From contig NZ_JAFIBW010000001.1 in the NCBI RefSeq assembly GCF_017833295.1, positions 1,054,001 to 1,118,000 on the forward strand: 64,000 nt of DNA. The letters run 5' to 3'. The notes beneath the pieces are model-generated. The model worked only from the letters and a program-made list of their open reading frames with translations, searched no databases and had not been told where the DNA came from. Shown piece after piece: positions 1 to 9,658 of this stretch (the first letter of the stretch is position 1; every line of letters starts with the position of its first letter). The position numbers were made by a program, and so were the translations under genes. Origin of the DNA: Methylobacterium sp. PvR107 (GTDB lineage: Bacteria > Pseudomonadota > Alphaproteobacteria > Rhizobiales > Beijerinckiaceae).

Positions 1-1
1 G

Positions 2-622
2 ACCTCCGGCAACGTCCAGACCGTCGCGGCGGCAGCTGAGGAGCTGGCCGCTTCCGTGGCGGAGATGTCGCAAAGCATCGTCCGCTCGCAGGGCGCCACC
101 GACACCGCCTATGCCTGCGTCCAAGAGGCGGACGGCCATACCAAGCGCCTCGCCGAGACCGCGACCGCGATGACCGGCATCGTCGGCCTGATCCAGAACA
201 TCGCGGGTCAGATCAACCTGCTGGCGCTCAACGCCACGATCGAGGCGGCCCGCGCGGGCGAAGCCGGCCGCGGCTTCGCGGTCGTCGCGTCCGAGGTGAA
301 GGCGCTGGCCGATCAGGCCGCGCGGGCCACCGGGCAGATCAACGGCGAGATCGCCAGCGTGCAGCGCGTCTCGCATGAGGTGGTGGGGGCGCTGAACTCG
401 ATCGGGACGTCGGTCTCGGTGATGCGCGAGACCGTCGTGGCGACCGCGGCCGCCATCGAGGAGCAGAGCGCGGTGACCCGCGATCTCGCTGAGAACATGC
501 AGAGCGCCGCCGGCGCGGTCACGGCGATCACCGGCAATATCGGGGCGATCGTTCAGTCGGTGGCCGACGTTTCGCGGGCAGTGGGAACCACCCGCGACGC
601 CGCCAAGGTGCTGGCGCGCTGA
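2..622 (+). CDS. Methyl-accepting chemotaxis protein, C-terminal part (5' truncated by window)
   Basis: The reading frame is open from base 2, so the gene begins before the window. The visible ~206 residues are the cytoplasmic signalling domain of a chemoreceptor. The hairpin-tip motif [17 protein letters not shown] is intact, followed by [15 protein letters not shown], and these regions contact CheA and CheW in the family. The rest is Ala/Val-rich heptad coiled coil, and the protein ends about 135 residues after the tip with no CheR-binding pentapeptide. Sensor and membrane segments are outside the window, so the ligand is unknown. Family assignment is very secure. Confidence 0.95.
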   Translation, partial: TSGNVQTVAAAAEELAASVAEMSQSIVRSQGATDTAYACVQEADGHTKRLAETATAMTGIVGLIQNIAGQINLLALNATIEAARAGEAGRGFAVVASEVKALADQAARATGQINGEIASVQRVSHEVVGALNSIGTSVSVMRETVVATAAAIEEQSAVTRDLAENMQSAAGAVTAITGNIGAIVQSVADVSRAVGTTRDAAKVLAR

Positions 623-684
623 CCGCGACAGGGGCTCGGGTCAGTTCATCCTCCGATCTCACCGACCCGGCGGCGGGATCGTCG

Positions 685-712
685 CTCCGGGGCTGCGAAG
701 CGGAGCCCGGAG
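685..712. terminator. Hairpin between convergent MCP gene and mutS
   Basis: CTCCGGG (685-691) and CCCGGAG (706-712) form a 7-bp perfect stem, with a weaker inner pairing, in the 247-bp gap between two genes that end toward each other. It could end transcription in both directions. There is no T-tract on either side, so intrinsic termination is only a guess. Nothing else was recognised in the gap. Confidence 0.3.
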
Positions 713-869
713 ACCGGACATTCGCGTCGCGCGGGACGCTGCGCTGTCCGCGGCTCTGGATCCCTGTAGCTTGGGCTGGCTGCTACGGTCACCTTTATCC
801 GCTCGCGGCAATGGGCGGCGTTGCGGCTGCGACCACCCCACCCACGGCGGCCGGACGCGGCTCGCCCGC

Positions 870-3587
870 TCAATGCCCCCCTGTCCGCTCGCGCTTCAGC
901 CGGTAGAGCGCGTCGAGCGCCTCCCGCGGCGTGAGCGCGTCCGGCTCGATGGAATCGAGCAGCGCCCCGAGCGGATCCTCGGGCGGCGGCTCCGGCGGCG
1001 GGGGCGGCGCGAGGGCTGCGAAGAGCGGCAGGTCGTCGATTCGCGCGCGCGCCGGGCGACCGCGCTCCGCCTTCTCCAGGCTCTTGAGAATCGCCCCGGC
1101 CCGCGACACGACGCTGCCGGGCAGTCCCGCGAGCCGGGCCACCTGCAGGCCGTAGCTGCGTTCGGCGATTCCGGGAACGACCTCGTGCAGGAACACGACG
1201 CCGTCCCGATGCTCGGCGACCTTGAGGGTCGCGTTCTCCAGCCGGGCCAGACGGTCGCCGAGCGCGGTGAGTTCGTGGAAATGGGTGGCGAACAGAGCCC
1301 GGCAGGCGTTCACCTCGTGCAGGTGCTCCAGGCAGGCCCAGGCGATGGAGAGACCGTCGAAGGTCGCGGTGCCGCGGCCGATCTCGTCGAGGATCACCAG
1401 GGAGCGCCGCGTCGCCTGGTTGAGGATCGCCGCGGTCTCGACCATCTCGACCATGAAGGTCGATTGCCCGCGGGCGAGATCGTCGGCGGCACCGACCCGG
1501 GAGAACAGCCGGTCGACCCGCCCGATCCGCGCCTCGGCGGCCGGCACGAAGGCGCCCATCTGGGAGAGCACCGCGATCAGCGCGTTCTGGCGCAGGAAGG
1601 TGGACTTGCCGCCCATGTTGGGGCCGGTGATCAGCCGGATCCGGCCGCGCGTGTCGCCCGAAAGATCGCAATCGTTGGCGATGAACGGCTCGCCGGCCCG
1701 GCGCAGGGCCGCCTCGACCACCGGATGGCGGCCGCCGACCACGACGAAGCTCAGCGAATCGTCGACCACGGGCCGCCGCCAGTCGAGCTCGACCGCGAGC
1801 TCGGCGTGGCTCGCCGCGACGTCGAGCCCGGCCAAAGCCTCGGCGACCTCGGCGATGGACTCGGCCTTGCCGAGCACGCGGGCCGAGAGGTCGTCGAACA
1901 CGGCGCCTTCGAGCGCCAGCGCCCGGTCGGAGGCGCCGGAGATCTTCGATTCGAGCTCGCCCAGCTCGACGCTGGTGAAGCGCATCGCGTCGACCATCGT
2001 CTGGCGGTGGACGAATTCGCTCTGCAGCCCCTTGAGGCAGGCTTCGCCGACCGATTGCGGCACCTCGATGAAGTAGCCGAGCAGGTTGTTGTGCTTGATG
2101 CGCAGGGTCCGGCAGCCGGTCTGCTCGGCGTAGCGGGCCTGCAGGGCGGCAATCACCTTGCGGGAATCCTGGCCCAGCGTCCGCGCCTCGTCGATCTCCG
2201 GATGGTAGCCCAGCCGCACGAAGCCGCCGTCGCGCCGGCTCAGGGGAAGATCGTCGGCCAGCGCCGCCGCCAGGGTCGCGATCAGTTCCGGATCGGCCTC
2301 GGCGAGGTGCTCGGCGAAACGGACGAGGTCGTCCGGCAAATCCGGGATGGCGGAGAGGCGGGCGCCGAGTTGCGCCGCCACCGCCAGGCCGTCCCGGATC
2401 GCCGCCAGATCCCGCGGTCCCGCCCGGCCGAGGCCGGTGCGCGACAGCGCCCTGGCGAGATCCGGCGCCCGGGCCAGCGCCTCGCGCAGGGCGGCGCGCA
2501 GCGCGCCGTCATCGACGAGATGCGCCACGGCGGCGTGCCGCCGGGCGATCGCGTCGAGCTTGGTCAGCGGTCCGGCAAGGTGCTCGGCCAGCAGCCGCGC
2601 GCCGTTGGACGTCACGGTCCGGTCGATCGTGGCGAGCAGGCTCCCGGTTCGCTCCCCCGACAGGGTCCGGGTGAGTTCGAGGTTGGCCCGTGTCGCCGCA
2701 TCGATCGCCAGGGTCGCGCCCCCGTCCTCACGGGTCGGCACGGCCAGGGTCGGCCGGGCCGCGAGCTGCGTGCGGGCGATGTAGAGGAGCACAGCCCCGG
2801 CGGCGGCGATCTCGGCGCGGGTGAACTGGCCGAAACCCTCCAGCGTCGAGACCCCGTACTGCTCGCGCAGGCGCCGCTCGGCCGCGGCGGGTTCCAGCTC
2901 CGCCTGCGCCAGGGGCACGACGGCGGCCCGGCTCTCCTGCCAGATCCGCGCGAGCGCCGGATCGGCGTGGATCGCCTCTGACAGGACGATCTCCCGCGGA
3001 TCGTGCCGGGCGATGGCGCCGGCGAGATCGCCGCCCGCGATCTCGCTCAAGGCAAAGCGCCCCGTGGAGATGTCGACCGCCGCGAGGCCGTAGGCCACCG
3101 CGCCCTCCCCGGTCTTGCGGCGGCCGATCGCCAGGAGGAGGTTGGCCCTGGCCGGGTCGAGGAGCCGGTCCTCGGTGATCGTCCCCGGTGTCACGAGCCG
3201 CACGACCTCGCGGCGCACCACCGATTTTGGGCCGCGCCTCTTGGCCTCGGCCGGATCCTCGGTCTGCTCGCACACGGCGACGCGGTGCCCGAGCGCGATC
3301 AGGCGGTTGAGGTAGTCGTCGGAGCGCTCGACCGGCACGCCGCACATCGGGATCTCGCTGCCCGCGTGCTTGCCGCGCTTGGTCAGCACGATGCCGAGCG
3401 CCCGGGACGCGATCTCCGCGTCCTCGAAGAACAGCTCGTAGAAGTCGCCCATCCGGTAGAACAGGAGGCAGTCCGGATTGGCGGCCTTGATCTCGATGTA
3501 CTGCACCATCATGGGCGTGGCGCCGGCCGGATCCAGGCCGGGAGCGGGCGTCATGTCGGCGGCGGGGCGGACGGCGGTACGGGCCAT
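870..3587 (-). CDS. mutS: DNA mismatch repair protein MutS
   Basis: A 905-residue MutS. It binds base mismatches and small loops and uses ATP to recruit MutL. The mismatch-wedging Phe-X-Glu sits in GDFYEL (residues 47-52). The C-terminal ATPase carries Walker [11 protein letters not shown] (around residue 655-663) and Walker B/signature [12 protein letters not shown]. Length is slightly above the ~855 residues of E. coli MutS because of an Ala/Pro-rich N-terminus and a Pro-rich stretch near the C-terminus. The start ATG is at 3587, with no better downstream candidate before the conserved N-terminal domain. It is monocistronic and converges on the chemoreceptor gene. Confidence 0.98.
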   Translation of the reverse strand: MARTAVRPAADMTPAPGLDPAGATPMMVQYIEIKAANPDCLLFYRMGDFYELFFEDAEIASRALGIVLTKRGKHAGSEIPMCGVPVERSDDYLNRLIALGHRVAVCEQTEDPAEAKRRGPKSVVRREVVRLVTPGTITEDRLLDPARANLLLAIGRRKTGEGAVAYGLAAVDISTGRFALSEIAGGDLAGAIARHDPREIVLSEAIHADPALARIWQESRAAVVPLAQAELEPAAAERRLREQYGVSTLEGFGQFTRAEIAAAGAVLLYIARTQLAARPTLAVPTREDGGATLAIDAATRANLELTRTLSGERTGSLLATIDRTVTSNGARLLAEHLAGPLTKLDAIARRHAAVAHLVDDGALRAALREALARAPDLARALSRTGLGRAGPRDLAAIRDGLAVAAQLGARLSAIPDLPDDLVRFAEHLAEADPELIATLAAALADDLPLSRRDGGFVRLGYHPEIDEARTLGQDSRKVIAALQARYAEQTGCRTLRIKHNNLLGYFIEVPQSVGEACLKGLQSEFVHRQTMVDAMRFTSVELGELESKISGASDRALALEGAVFDDLSARVLGKAESIAEVAEALAGLDVAASHAELAVELDWRRPVVDDSLSFVVVGGRHPVVEAALRRAGEPFIANDCDLSGDTRGRIRLITGPNMGGKSTFLRQNALIAVLSQMGAFVPAAEARIGRVDRLFSRVGAADDLARGQSTFMVEMVETAAILNQATRRSLVILDEIGRGTATFDGLSIAWACLEHLHEVNACRALFATHFHELTALGDRLARLENATLKVAEHRDGVVFLHEVVPGIAERSYGLQVARLAGLPGSVVSRAGAILKSLEKAERGRPARARIDDLPLFAALAPPPPPEPPPEDPLGALLDSIEPDALTPREALDALYRLKRERTGGH

Positions 3588-3737
3588 GCCGCCTCTTAGC
3601 AGAGCGCCGCCCGCGAATCAGGACACGCACACCGACGCGGCTGGGGAGAAGCCGCGTCGGCGGTGGATGGGTTCATCGCGGCCTAGGGGCCGGCGCGGCG
3701 AACGCGTCCGCGGCCGGCGTCGGAGACCTGACGGGTC

Positions 3738-4034
3738 TCAGTAGCGCGGGCCATTGGTGGTGCTGCCCAGGTTCTGCTGGTAGCCGCGCAGGGCGGGATT
3801 CTTCGCGTTCGGATTGCCGTGTCGCATGGTGTTGAGCCGGCGCATCCGCCGCTCGTGCCGCGCGGTGTGGTGCCGGTGCATTCTGCGGTGATGGCGATGC
3901 ATCACGACAGACTCGATCATGTCGTGGCCGGCGAGGCCGGGCTGAGGCATGGACGGTGCCGCCTGCGCGGCCCCCGAGCCGGCCATCAGGCCGCCGATGA
4001 GCAGGCCTGCCGTCAGAAGAGAACGCATAGTCAT
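3738..4034 (-). CDS. Small secreted histidine-rich protein
   Basis: A 98-residue protein with a clear Sec signal peptide (about residues 1-25, ending GAAQA). Its middle is packed with His, Arg and Met (HRHHRRMHRHH), and the tail is Asn/Gly-rich. A GGAG sits about 10 bases before the ATG at 4034; a second in-frame ATG two codons in is also possible. The His/Met clustering suggests periplasmic metal or acid binding, but no named family was recognised and this is inference only. An AT-richer 230-bp gap upstream probably holds its promoter. Confidence 0.7.
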   Translation of the reverse strand: MTMRSLLTAGLLIGGLMAGSGAAQAAPSMPQPGLAGHDMIESVVMHRHHRRMHRHHTARHERRMRRLNTMRHGNPNAKNPALRGYQQNLGSTTNGPRY

Positions 4035-4267
4035 GAGCGAGTATCTCCGATTTTACCGTGTGAGCCACCACCTACGAGAATGGTGACGGGTAAGTTCCGG
4101 AGCGTGCAGTAAAAATGAAGCCGTCGATTTCGCCTCTGACGGGGAATAAGTTTTCGCGTGACGCGTGCTGCCGACATTCGGCGCGTGGATAATGATAACT
4201 TTAAAGTGAATTCGGATGCTTCGTGCAATTTGGTGGCTTATGCCTCTGTTGCGTTCGCGCGTGCCGG

Positions 4268-5125
4268 TCAGGACAGGAAACGCGTCAGCTCCACATTGAC
4301 GGAATCCGGCTCCTCGTGGGCGAGCCAGTGGCTCGCGCGCTCGTACCAGCGGATCCGGCCCGCGTCGCAGAAGGCCAGGCTCGCTTCCGCGAGGCCGGAT
4401 TGCAGGGCTGTATCCTGCTTGCCCCAGAGGATCAGGGTCGGGACCCGGACCCGGGCCGGCTCGTCCCGCGGCAGACGCACCAGGGCCCGGTACCAGTTCA
4501 GCATGGCGGTCATCGCGCCGGGCTGAAGCCACGCTTCGACGTAGCGGTCGAGATCGGCAGCCGAGAACGCGCCCGGCCGGCTGGTGGACGTCAACGCGTT
4601 CCGCAGGACGCGGCACCGGTCGGCCGTCAGCAGCCGCTCGGGCAGGCCGGGCAGCTGGAACAGGCCGACATAGACGCTGCGCAGCCACTGGCCCGGATGG
4701 TGCCGCATATACGCGCCGACGATGCCGGGATGCGGCGCGTTAAGGATCGCGAGCCGCTCGATCCGTTCGGGATGGCGGCTGGCCAGCCACCACGCGACGA
4801 GGCCGCCCCAATCGTGGCCGATGAGCCGGAATGTCGCGAAGCCGTAGGCATCGGCCAGGGCCAGCACGTCCCCGGCCAGCCGGTCGAGGTGGTAGGCGGC
4901 GATGCCCTGCGGCCTGTCACTGAGGCCGTAGCCGCGCTGATCCGGCACGATCACCCGCAGGCCCGCCTCGGCGAGCGGCCCGATCTGGTGGCGCCAGCCG
5001 AACCAGAATTCGGGGAAACCGTGCAGCAGGATGGTCGGCGGCCCGCTCTCCGGACCCGCCTCCGCCACGTGCAGGCGCACCTCCGGCAGAGCGACGTGGT
5101 GAAAGTTCACACCTGCAACGTCCAT
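4268..5125 (-). CDS. Alpha/beta hydrolase, epoxide hydrolase-like
   Basis: A 285-residue alpha/beta-hydrolase. It shows the oxyanion motif LLHGFPEFWFGWRHQ, the strand-helix VPDQRGYGLSDRP, the nucleophile elbow GHDWGG with Asp as nucleophile, and a late His in SHWLAHEEP. An Asp nucleophile in GHDWG with HGFPE is characteristic of epoxide hydrolases and haloalkane dehalogenases. The frame extends upstream to 5263, but the added residues are Arg-rich and unlike the family, so the ATG at 5125 was chosen. Substrate cannot be read from sequence. Haloalkane or fluoroacetate dehalogenase activity is the main alternative. Confidence 0.88.
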   Translation of the reverse strand: MDVAGVNFHHVALPEVRLHVAEAGPESGPPTILLHGFPEFWFGWRHQIGPLAEAGLRVIVPDQRGYGLSDRPQGIAAYHLDRLAGDVLALADAYGFATFRLIGHDWGGLVAWWLASRHPERIERLAILNAPHPGIVGAYMRHHPGQWLRSVYVGLFQLPGLPERLLTADRCRVLRNALTSTSRPGAFSAADLDRYVEAWLQPGAMTAMLNWYRALVRLPRDEPARVRVPTLILWGKQDTALQSGLAEASLAFCDAGRIRWYERASHWLAHEEPDSVNVELTRFLS

Positions 5126-5184
5126 CCGCTTCGGCGCTCCCTGCTGATCGGCGGAGAACGCCCGCACCCGTGCGGGTGATCCCC

Positions 5185-5352
5185 TCAGAAACCGAACGCC
5201 GCGCAGGCGCCGGCTTCGGCGGAGAGCTGGTCGCGCAACTGGTCCGGAGAGCTGCGGGTCCACAGGCAGAGCAGCACGAAGGCTGCCCCTTGCAGCAGGG
5301 TCCGGGCGGGCGGCACAGGGGCTTCGGCCTGAAGGCTGGTGGTCGGGGTCAT
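5185..5352 (-). CDS. 55-residue hypothetical protein with a hydrophobic segment
   Basis: A short frame starting at ATG 5352 with a good Shine-Dalgarno (CAGGAG, 8 bases before the ATG). It encodes a Pro/Ala N-terminus, a short hydrophobic stretch GAAFVLLCLW, a charged amphipathic segment and a C-terminal ACAAFGF. It lies between the hydrolase and the patatin gene, all on the minus strand. No family was recognised. The ribosome site and position in an otherwise empty gap support it being real. It may be a small membrane-associated protein. Confidence 0.5.
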   Translation of the reverse strand: MTPTTSLQAEAPVPPARTLLQGAAFVLLCLWTRSSPDQLRDQLSAEAGACAAFGF

Positions 5353-5453
5353 GACGCTGGCTCCTGATTTCGTCTCTCGACGGGAGATCGGCGCCCGGCT
5401 GTCGGGGTTACAGGGGATCGGGCCCCGCGCGTGCGCTGCCGCACCGGGACCTA

Positions 5454-7187
5454 TCAGCGCAGCGGGTCGAGCCAGCGCGCCAGCGTTCCGGCCTCTAGGC
5501 CGGCGCGCGTTTCGCGATAGCCGAGCTCGGCCGATTCCCGGAAACGGGACCACGCCCGCAGGTCGATGCCCGAGAGGGGCGGCTTGAGCACCGCGGTCGC
5601 GTGAGCCGCCGCCATCAGGCTCTGCGCGTCGCTCGAGACCGTCGCGGCGCGCAGCAGCAGCGGCGCGAGGCCCGGCATGGCCAGCGGCGAGCCGATCAGC
5701 CTTCGCACCAGCCGGCCGCGCCAGCCGCGCTGGGGCATGTCCTGGAAGGCCCGGTCGCTGCCGACATCGACGGCGAGAACCGGGCCGCGCTCCAGGCCCG
5801 CGGCGACATCGGCCGGGAGATTGTTCATCATGCCGCCATCGACCAGCACCCCCTCGTCGCACAGGACCGGCGGCAGGAGTCCGGGAATGGCGATGCTGGC
5901 GCGCAGCGCCTTCGGCAGGTCACCCGAGCGATGAACCATCGTGTTCCCGGTGGTCAGGTTCGACGACACGCAGAAGAACGGCAGCCACAGATCCTCGATG
6001 CGCACGCCGCCGTAGCGCGCCGCCAGGCCCGCATCGACCTTGGCCCCCCGGGTCAGGGCATGGAGCGGCAGGGTATAGTCGTTGATCGGGTTGCTGGTGG
6101 CGAAGAACGCCTCGGTCTGCGCCTGGATCTCCGCGAGGGGCCAGCCCATGGCGAGGCTCGCCGCAATGATCGCGCCCATGCTGGTGCCGCCGACGAAGTC
6201 CGGCGCGCAGGCGACCTCGTCGAGCGCCTTCAGGACCCCGAGATGGGCAAGGCCGCGGGCGCCGCCGCCGCCGAGCACCAGCCCCCGGGCCGCGCCGCTG
6301 GCGAGCCGGGCCAGCCGGTGGAGGTCGCCCTGCATGCCGTCGCGGACCTGGATCCGCATCGCGGCCGGCAGTGCCGCGACGGCGGGGTGGAGCGGTTTCG
6401 GGCGCTGCGCGTCCGAATCCTGCCGGACGACAAGGTCCATGCGGATCCAGTCGGAGCGGACCCGCTCCAGGTATTCCGGCACACCCGGCCGCGGCGGCGC
6501 GCCGGGCTCGGCCAGAAGCAGCACATGGTCGCCCCGGCGCTGGCTCTGCCGGCACCAGGGACAGTCGATCTCGTGCGCCGCGAAGATCGTGCGCGCGTGC
6601 CGGCCTTCGAAGCTCTGGAACCAAGCCTCGTCGGCGCCCTCGGGCCAGTTCGTGAGGCAGCCGGTCTCGCCCGGCAGGAGCGCGTCGAAGGCGTCGGCGA
6701 GCTGCCGGGCGAGGATCTCCGGATTCGGTCCTTCCGTCACCGCCAGGATCGTGAAGATCCGCGGCGCGTGATGCACCGAGTAGCCGTCGTAGATCGCGCG
6801 CAGGCGGTCGGCCAGCATGCGGGCGAAGTAGAGGAGCGTCTGCGGATGCTCGGCGATGACCGCCTCGAAGGCCGTGCGGGTCAGCTTCAGCAGGTGCGAG
6901 TCGCGCAGGGCCATCACGGTGGCCGCCCGGGGGGCCTCCGACAGCAGGGCCATCTCGCCGAAGGTCTCGGGTGGGCGCAGGCGCGCGATCCGGGTCGGGC
7001 TGCCGTTGTGGTCGCGGGCCGAGACGCCGACCGCCCCGGAGACGAGGGTGTAGAGCGCGTCTCCCGAGGCGCCCTGCTCGAACAGGATCTGGCCGCCCGG
7101 CACCGCGATCGGGACCATGCGGGCCCGGACCGCCGCGACCGCCGCGGCGTCGAGACCCAGCAGGAACGGGATCTCGGGCGCGCTCAC
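5454..7187 (-). CDS. Cyclic nucleotide-binding domain / patatin-like phospholipase
   Basis: A 577-residue two-domain protein. Residues ~10-130 form a cNMP-binding (CRP-like) domain, with the phosphate-binding cassette around FGEMALLSEAPRAATV. A linker of ~150 residues contains a CPWC pair. The C-terminal patatin domain has the oxyanion loop GGGGARG (306-312), the nucleophile elbow GTSMG (Ser336) and the DGG motif (Asp450), so the Ser-Asp dyad is complete. This resembles the neuropathy-target-esterase class of lysophospholipases, where the nucleotide domain may regulate activity or localisation. No membrane anchor is seen. Substrate is inferred from family only. Confidence 0.92.
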   Translation of the reverse strand: MSAPEIPFLLGLDAAAVAAVRARMVPIAVPGGQILFEQGASGDALYTLVSGAVGVSARDHNGSPTRIARLRPPETFGEMALLSEAPRAATVMALRDSHLLKLTRTAFEAVIAEHPQTLLYFARMLADRLRAIYDGYSVHHAPRIFTILAVTEGPNPEILARQLADAFDALLPGETGCLTNWPEGADEAWFQSFEGRHARTIFAAHEIDCPWCRQSQRRGDHVLLLAEPGAPPRPGVPEYLERVRSDWIRMDLVVRQDSDAQRPKPLHPAVAALPAAMRIQVRDGMQGDLHRLARLASGAARGLVLGGGGARGLAHLGVLKALDEVACAPDFVGGTSMGAIIAASLAMGWPLAEIQAQTEAFFATSNPINDYTLPLHALTRGAKVDAGLAARYGGVRIEDLWLPFFCVSSNLTTGNTMVHRSGDLPKALRASIAIPGLLPPVLCDEGVLVDGGMMNNLPADVAAGLERGPVLAVDVGSDRAFQDMPQRGWRGRLVRRLIGSPLAMPGLAPLLLRAATVSSDAQSLMAAAHATAVLKPPLSGIDLRAWSRFRESAELGYRETRAGLEAGTLARWLDPLR

Positions 7188-7399
7188 CGGTGCACCACCG
7201 GAGGCGTCACCCGGCGCCGCTCTGCCGTCGGTCTCCGCCGCATCGTTCCGACCCCCCCGTTCTTGCCTGTTCGGGCCACCATAGCGCGCTTGAGGTCAAG
7301 CGGGCGCCGGTGACCGAGCCGCGCATCTGAAACGCCGATGCCTTCGCGCCGCGACGGCCATCCGCTACAGCCGGGCGACAACAAGGCCGGGAGGGGCGC

Positions 7400-8152
7400 A
7401 TGTCGGAATCAGGTCGGATCGCGATCGTGACCGGGGCGGGGACTGGGGTCGGCAAGGCCGCGGCCCTGGCGCTGGCCGGCGCCGGCTGGCGGATCGTGCT
7501 GTCCGGGCGGCGGCCGGGGCCGCTCGACGAGACGGCGGCGCAGATCGGCGGTGACCGGGCGCTCGTGGTGCCAACCGATGTGACCGATCCCGATTCGATC
7601 GCCAACCTGTTCGCCCGCACGCGGGCGGAATTCGGGCGACTCGACCTACTGTTCAACAATGCCGGGATCGGCGCCCCGCCGGTCCCCCTCGAGGACCTGC
7701 CGCTGGAGACGTGGCGGCAGGTGGTCGACACTAACCTGACCGCCCTGTTCCTGTGCACGCAGCACGCCTTCCGGATCATGCGCGACCAGGATCCCCGCGG
7801 CGGCCGGATCATCAACAACGGCTCGATCTCGGCGCATGCCCCGCGGCCGAACTCCATCGCCTACACGGCGACCAAGCACGCCGTGACCGGCCTGACCAAA
7901 GCGACCTCCCTCGACGGTCGCGCCTACGACATCGCCTGCGGGCAGATCGACATCGGCAACGCCGACACGCCCATGGGCGGCAAGATGAAGGCGGGCGTCC
8001 GTCAGGCGGACGGCTCGCTCCGGCCCGAGGCCGTCATGGACCCGGACCATGTCGGCCAGGCGGTTCTCACCATGGCGAGCCTCCCGCTCGAAACCAATGT
8101 GCAGTTCATGACCATCATGGCGACCAAGATGCCGTTCGTCGGACGCGGCTGA
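7400..8152 (+). CDS. SDR family NAD(P)-dependent oxidoreductase
   Basis: A 250-residue classical short-chain dehydrogenase. The cofactor motif is TGAGTGVGK (residues 11-19), followed by NNAG, a catalytic Ser in the [11 protein letters not shown] region, and the YxxxK pair Tyr155/Lys159 in YTATKHA. Gly-rich loop and length are typical. A GGAGGG-type ribosome site precedes the ATG at 7400. It stands alone between a divergent lipase gene and the chvE operon, and substrate cannot be assigned. The C-terminal half ([17 protein letters not shown]) resembles uncharacterised SDRs common in proteobacteria. Confidence 0.92.
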   Translation: MSESGRIAIVTGAGTGVGKAAALALAGAGWRIVLSGRRPGPLDETAAQIGGDRALVVPTDVTDPDSIANLFARTRAEFGRLDLLFNNAGIGAPPVPLEDLPLETWRQVVDTNLTALFLCTQHAFRIMRDQDPRGGRIINNGSISAHAPRPNSIAYTATKHAVTGLTKATSLDGRAYDIACGQIDIGNADTPMGGKMKAGVRQADGSLRPEAVMDPDHVGQAVLTMASLPLETNVQFMTIMATKMPFVGRG

Positions 8153-8160
8153 GCCGCGGG

Positions 8161-8238
8161 CGGCAAGAGCGGCAGGCGGAAAGAGCGGCAGGCGGAAAGA
8201 GCGGCAGGCGGCAAGAGCGGCGGGCGGCAAGAGCGGCC
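8161..8238. repeat. 16-bp tandem repeat, ~4.9 copies
   Basis: Five head-to-tail copies of a 16-base purine-rich unit of the form CGGMAAGAGCGGCRGG begin at 8161, 8177, 8193, 8209 and 8225, the last partial. Units two and three are identical; the others differ at one or two positions. They start just after the SDR stop codon. The remaining bases up to the chvE start at 8451 show no gene or clear signal. Confidence 0.9.
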
Positions 8239-8450
8239 GATCCTTTCCGCTGCGCGGACCGCACGATCCGCATAGCGGCGCCTCTCGGGCCGCCTCGAGC
8301 CGGGGCGCTGCCCGGCCCGTTCGTCCCGGCATGGGTCAAATCGGGGCCCGGCTCCGCGGCCATCCCGTCCCGACAACCGGCGGCCGGCACGAGTCCCGGC
8401 GCGCGGACGCCCCTCGTCCAGCCGCCCCGTGATCGCCGACGCTTCGGCCC

Positions 8451-9563
8451 ATGCCAGTCGCGGCCGTCCACAAGCGGGCGCTGAGATCCGGGATCGCCAA
8501 GCCTATATTTCTCAAGTTCGTCCTGGGTATCTCACTCCTGGGAGCGCTGGCCATGCCGGCGGCGCAGGCGGCCGGCGGCGACGCGATCGGCGTCGCCATG
8601 CCCACCAAGTCGTCACAGCGCTGGATCGACGACGGCAACAATATCGTGAAGCTGTTGCAGGCCAAGGGCTACAAGCCGGATCTGCAATATGCCGACGACG
8701 ACATCCCAACCCAGCTCGCGCAGATTGAGAACATGCTCACGAAGGGCGTGAAGCTGCTGGTGATCGCCTCGATCGACGGAACCACGCTCAGCGATGTGCT
8801 GGCGAAGGCGAGCGAGCGCGGCGTGAAGGTCATTGCCTACGACCGCCTGATCAAGGGCACGCCGAACGTCGATTATTACGCCACGTTCGACAACTACAAA
8901 GTTGGGGTCCAGCAGGCGACCTCAATTGTCGATGCGCTCGGCCTGAAGGACGAGAAGGGGCCGTTCAACATCGAGCTGTTCGGCGGCTCGCCCGACGACA
9001 ATAACGCATACTTTTTCTACGACGGTGCCCTGTCGGTGCTGAAGCCCTACATTGATGCCAAGAAGCTGGTCGTGCGCTCGGGCCAGTTCGGCATGGACAA
9101 GGTGTCGACGCTGCGCTGGGATCCCGCGACCGCGCAGGCCCGGATGGATAACCTGCTCTCGGCCTATTACGGCACCGCGCATCTCGATGCGGTGCTCTCC
9201 CCCTACGACGGCATCTCCACCGCCATCATATCGTCGGTGAAGAGCGTCGGCTACGGCTCCGGCAATGTGAAGCTGCCGGTGGTCAGTGGCCAGGATGCCG
9301 AGCTGCAGGCGGTCAAGTCGATCATCGCGGGCGAGCAGACGGCGACGATCTTCAAGGACACGCGCGAACTCGCCAAGGTGACGGTGGCGATGATCGACGC
9401 GATCGAGGCCGGCCGGCAGCCCGAGACCAACGACGCCAAGACCTACAACAACGGCAAGAAGGTCGTCCCATCGTACCTGCTGACGCCGGTCATCGTCACC
9501 AAGGCCAATTGGAAGCCGGCCCTCGTCGACACCGGCTACTACACCCTCGACCAGCTGAAGTGA
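8451..9563 (+). CDS. chvE: ChvE-type multiple monosaccharide ABC transporter, periplasmic binding protein
   Basis: A 370-residue periplasmic sugar-binding protein. The signal peptide spans about residues 1-40 (cleavage after PAAQA). The mature part begins with the strand [13 protein letters not shown] and contains AYDRLI and SGQDAE, all typical of the ChvE/xylose-arabinose-glucose binding group. In Agrobacterium ChvE delivers aldoses to GguAB and also to the VirA sensor. Here the ATPase and permease follow directly on the same strand, which supports uptake; no virulence sensor is in view. The signal peptide has an unusually long charged N-region, so the start could be misplaced, but no other ATG lies before the hydrophobic core. 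Confidence 0.93.
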   Translation: MPVAAVHKRALRSGIAKPIFLKFVLGISLLGALAMPAAQAAGGDAIGVAMPTKSSQRWIDDGNNIVKLLQAKGYKPDLQYADDDIPTQLAQIENMLTKGVKLLVIASIDGTTLSDVLAKASERGVKVIAYDRLIKGTPNVDYYATFDNYKVGVQQATSIVDALGLKDEKGPFNIELFGGSPDDNNAYFFYDGALSVLKPYIDAKKLVVRSGQFGMDKVSTLRWDPATAQARMDNLLSAYYGTAHLDAVLSPYDGISTAIISSVKSVGYGSGNVKLPVVSGQDAELQAVKSIIAGEQTATIFKDTRELAKVTVAMIDAIEAGRQPETNDAKTYNNGKKVVPSYLLTPVIVTKANWKPALVDTGYYTLDQLK

Positions 9564-9622
9564 GCGCGGCGGCCCTTGCCGCGCCGCCCGAACCCGTCTC
9601 CGCGCCGGTGCCGCCGGCGCGG
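9564..9622 (+). terminator. Two hairpins between binding-protein and ATPase genes
   Basis: Stem 1 is GCGCGGC (9564-9570) with GCCGCGC (9578-9584), starting immediately after the chvE stop. Stem 2 is a perfect 9-bp stem, 9600-9608 with 9614-9622. Neither has a U-tract. Hairpins at this place in binding-protein operons often stabilise the upstream mRNA or cause partial termination, giving more binding protein than ATPase. That role is inferred here. Confidence 0.5.
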
Positions 9623-9658
9623 GCGGCATCCTGTGCAGACTGAGCCGGAAGGGGTCGC

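Noticed and set aside
685..712. Strong intrinsic terminator
   Set aside because: A hairpin exists but no T-run follows in either direction, so it is listed only with low confidence.
771..2981. 736-residue plus-strand frame opposite mutS
   Set aside because: Arg/Gly/Glu-rich shadow of mutS without recognisable domains.
8161..8238. CRISPR array
   Set aside because: The units are directly adjacent with no unique spacers, so it is a simple tandem repeat.
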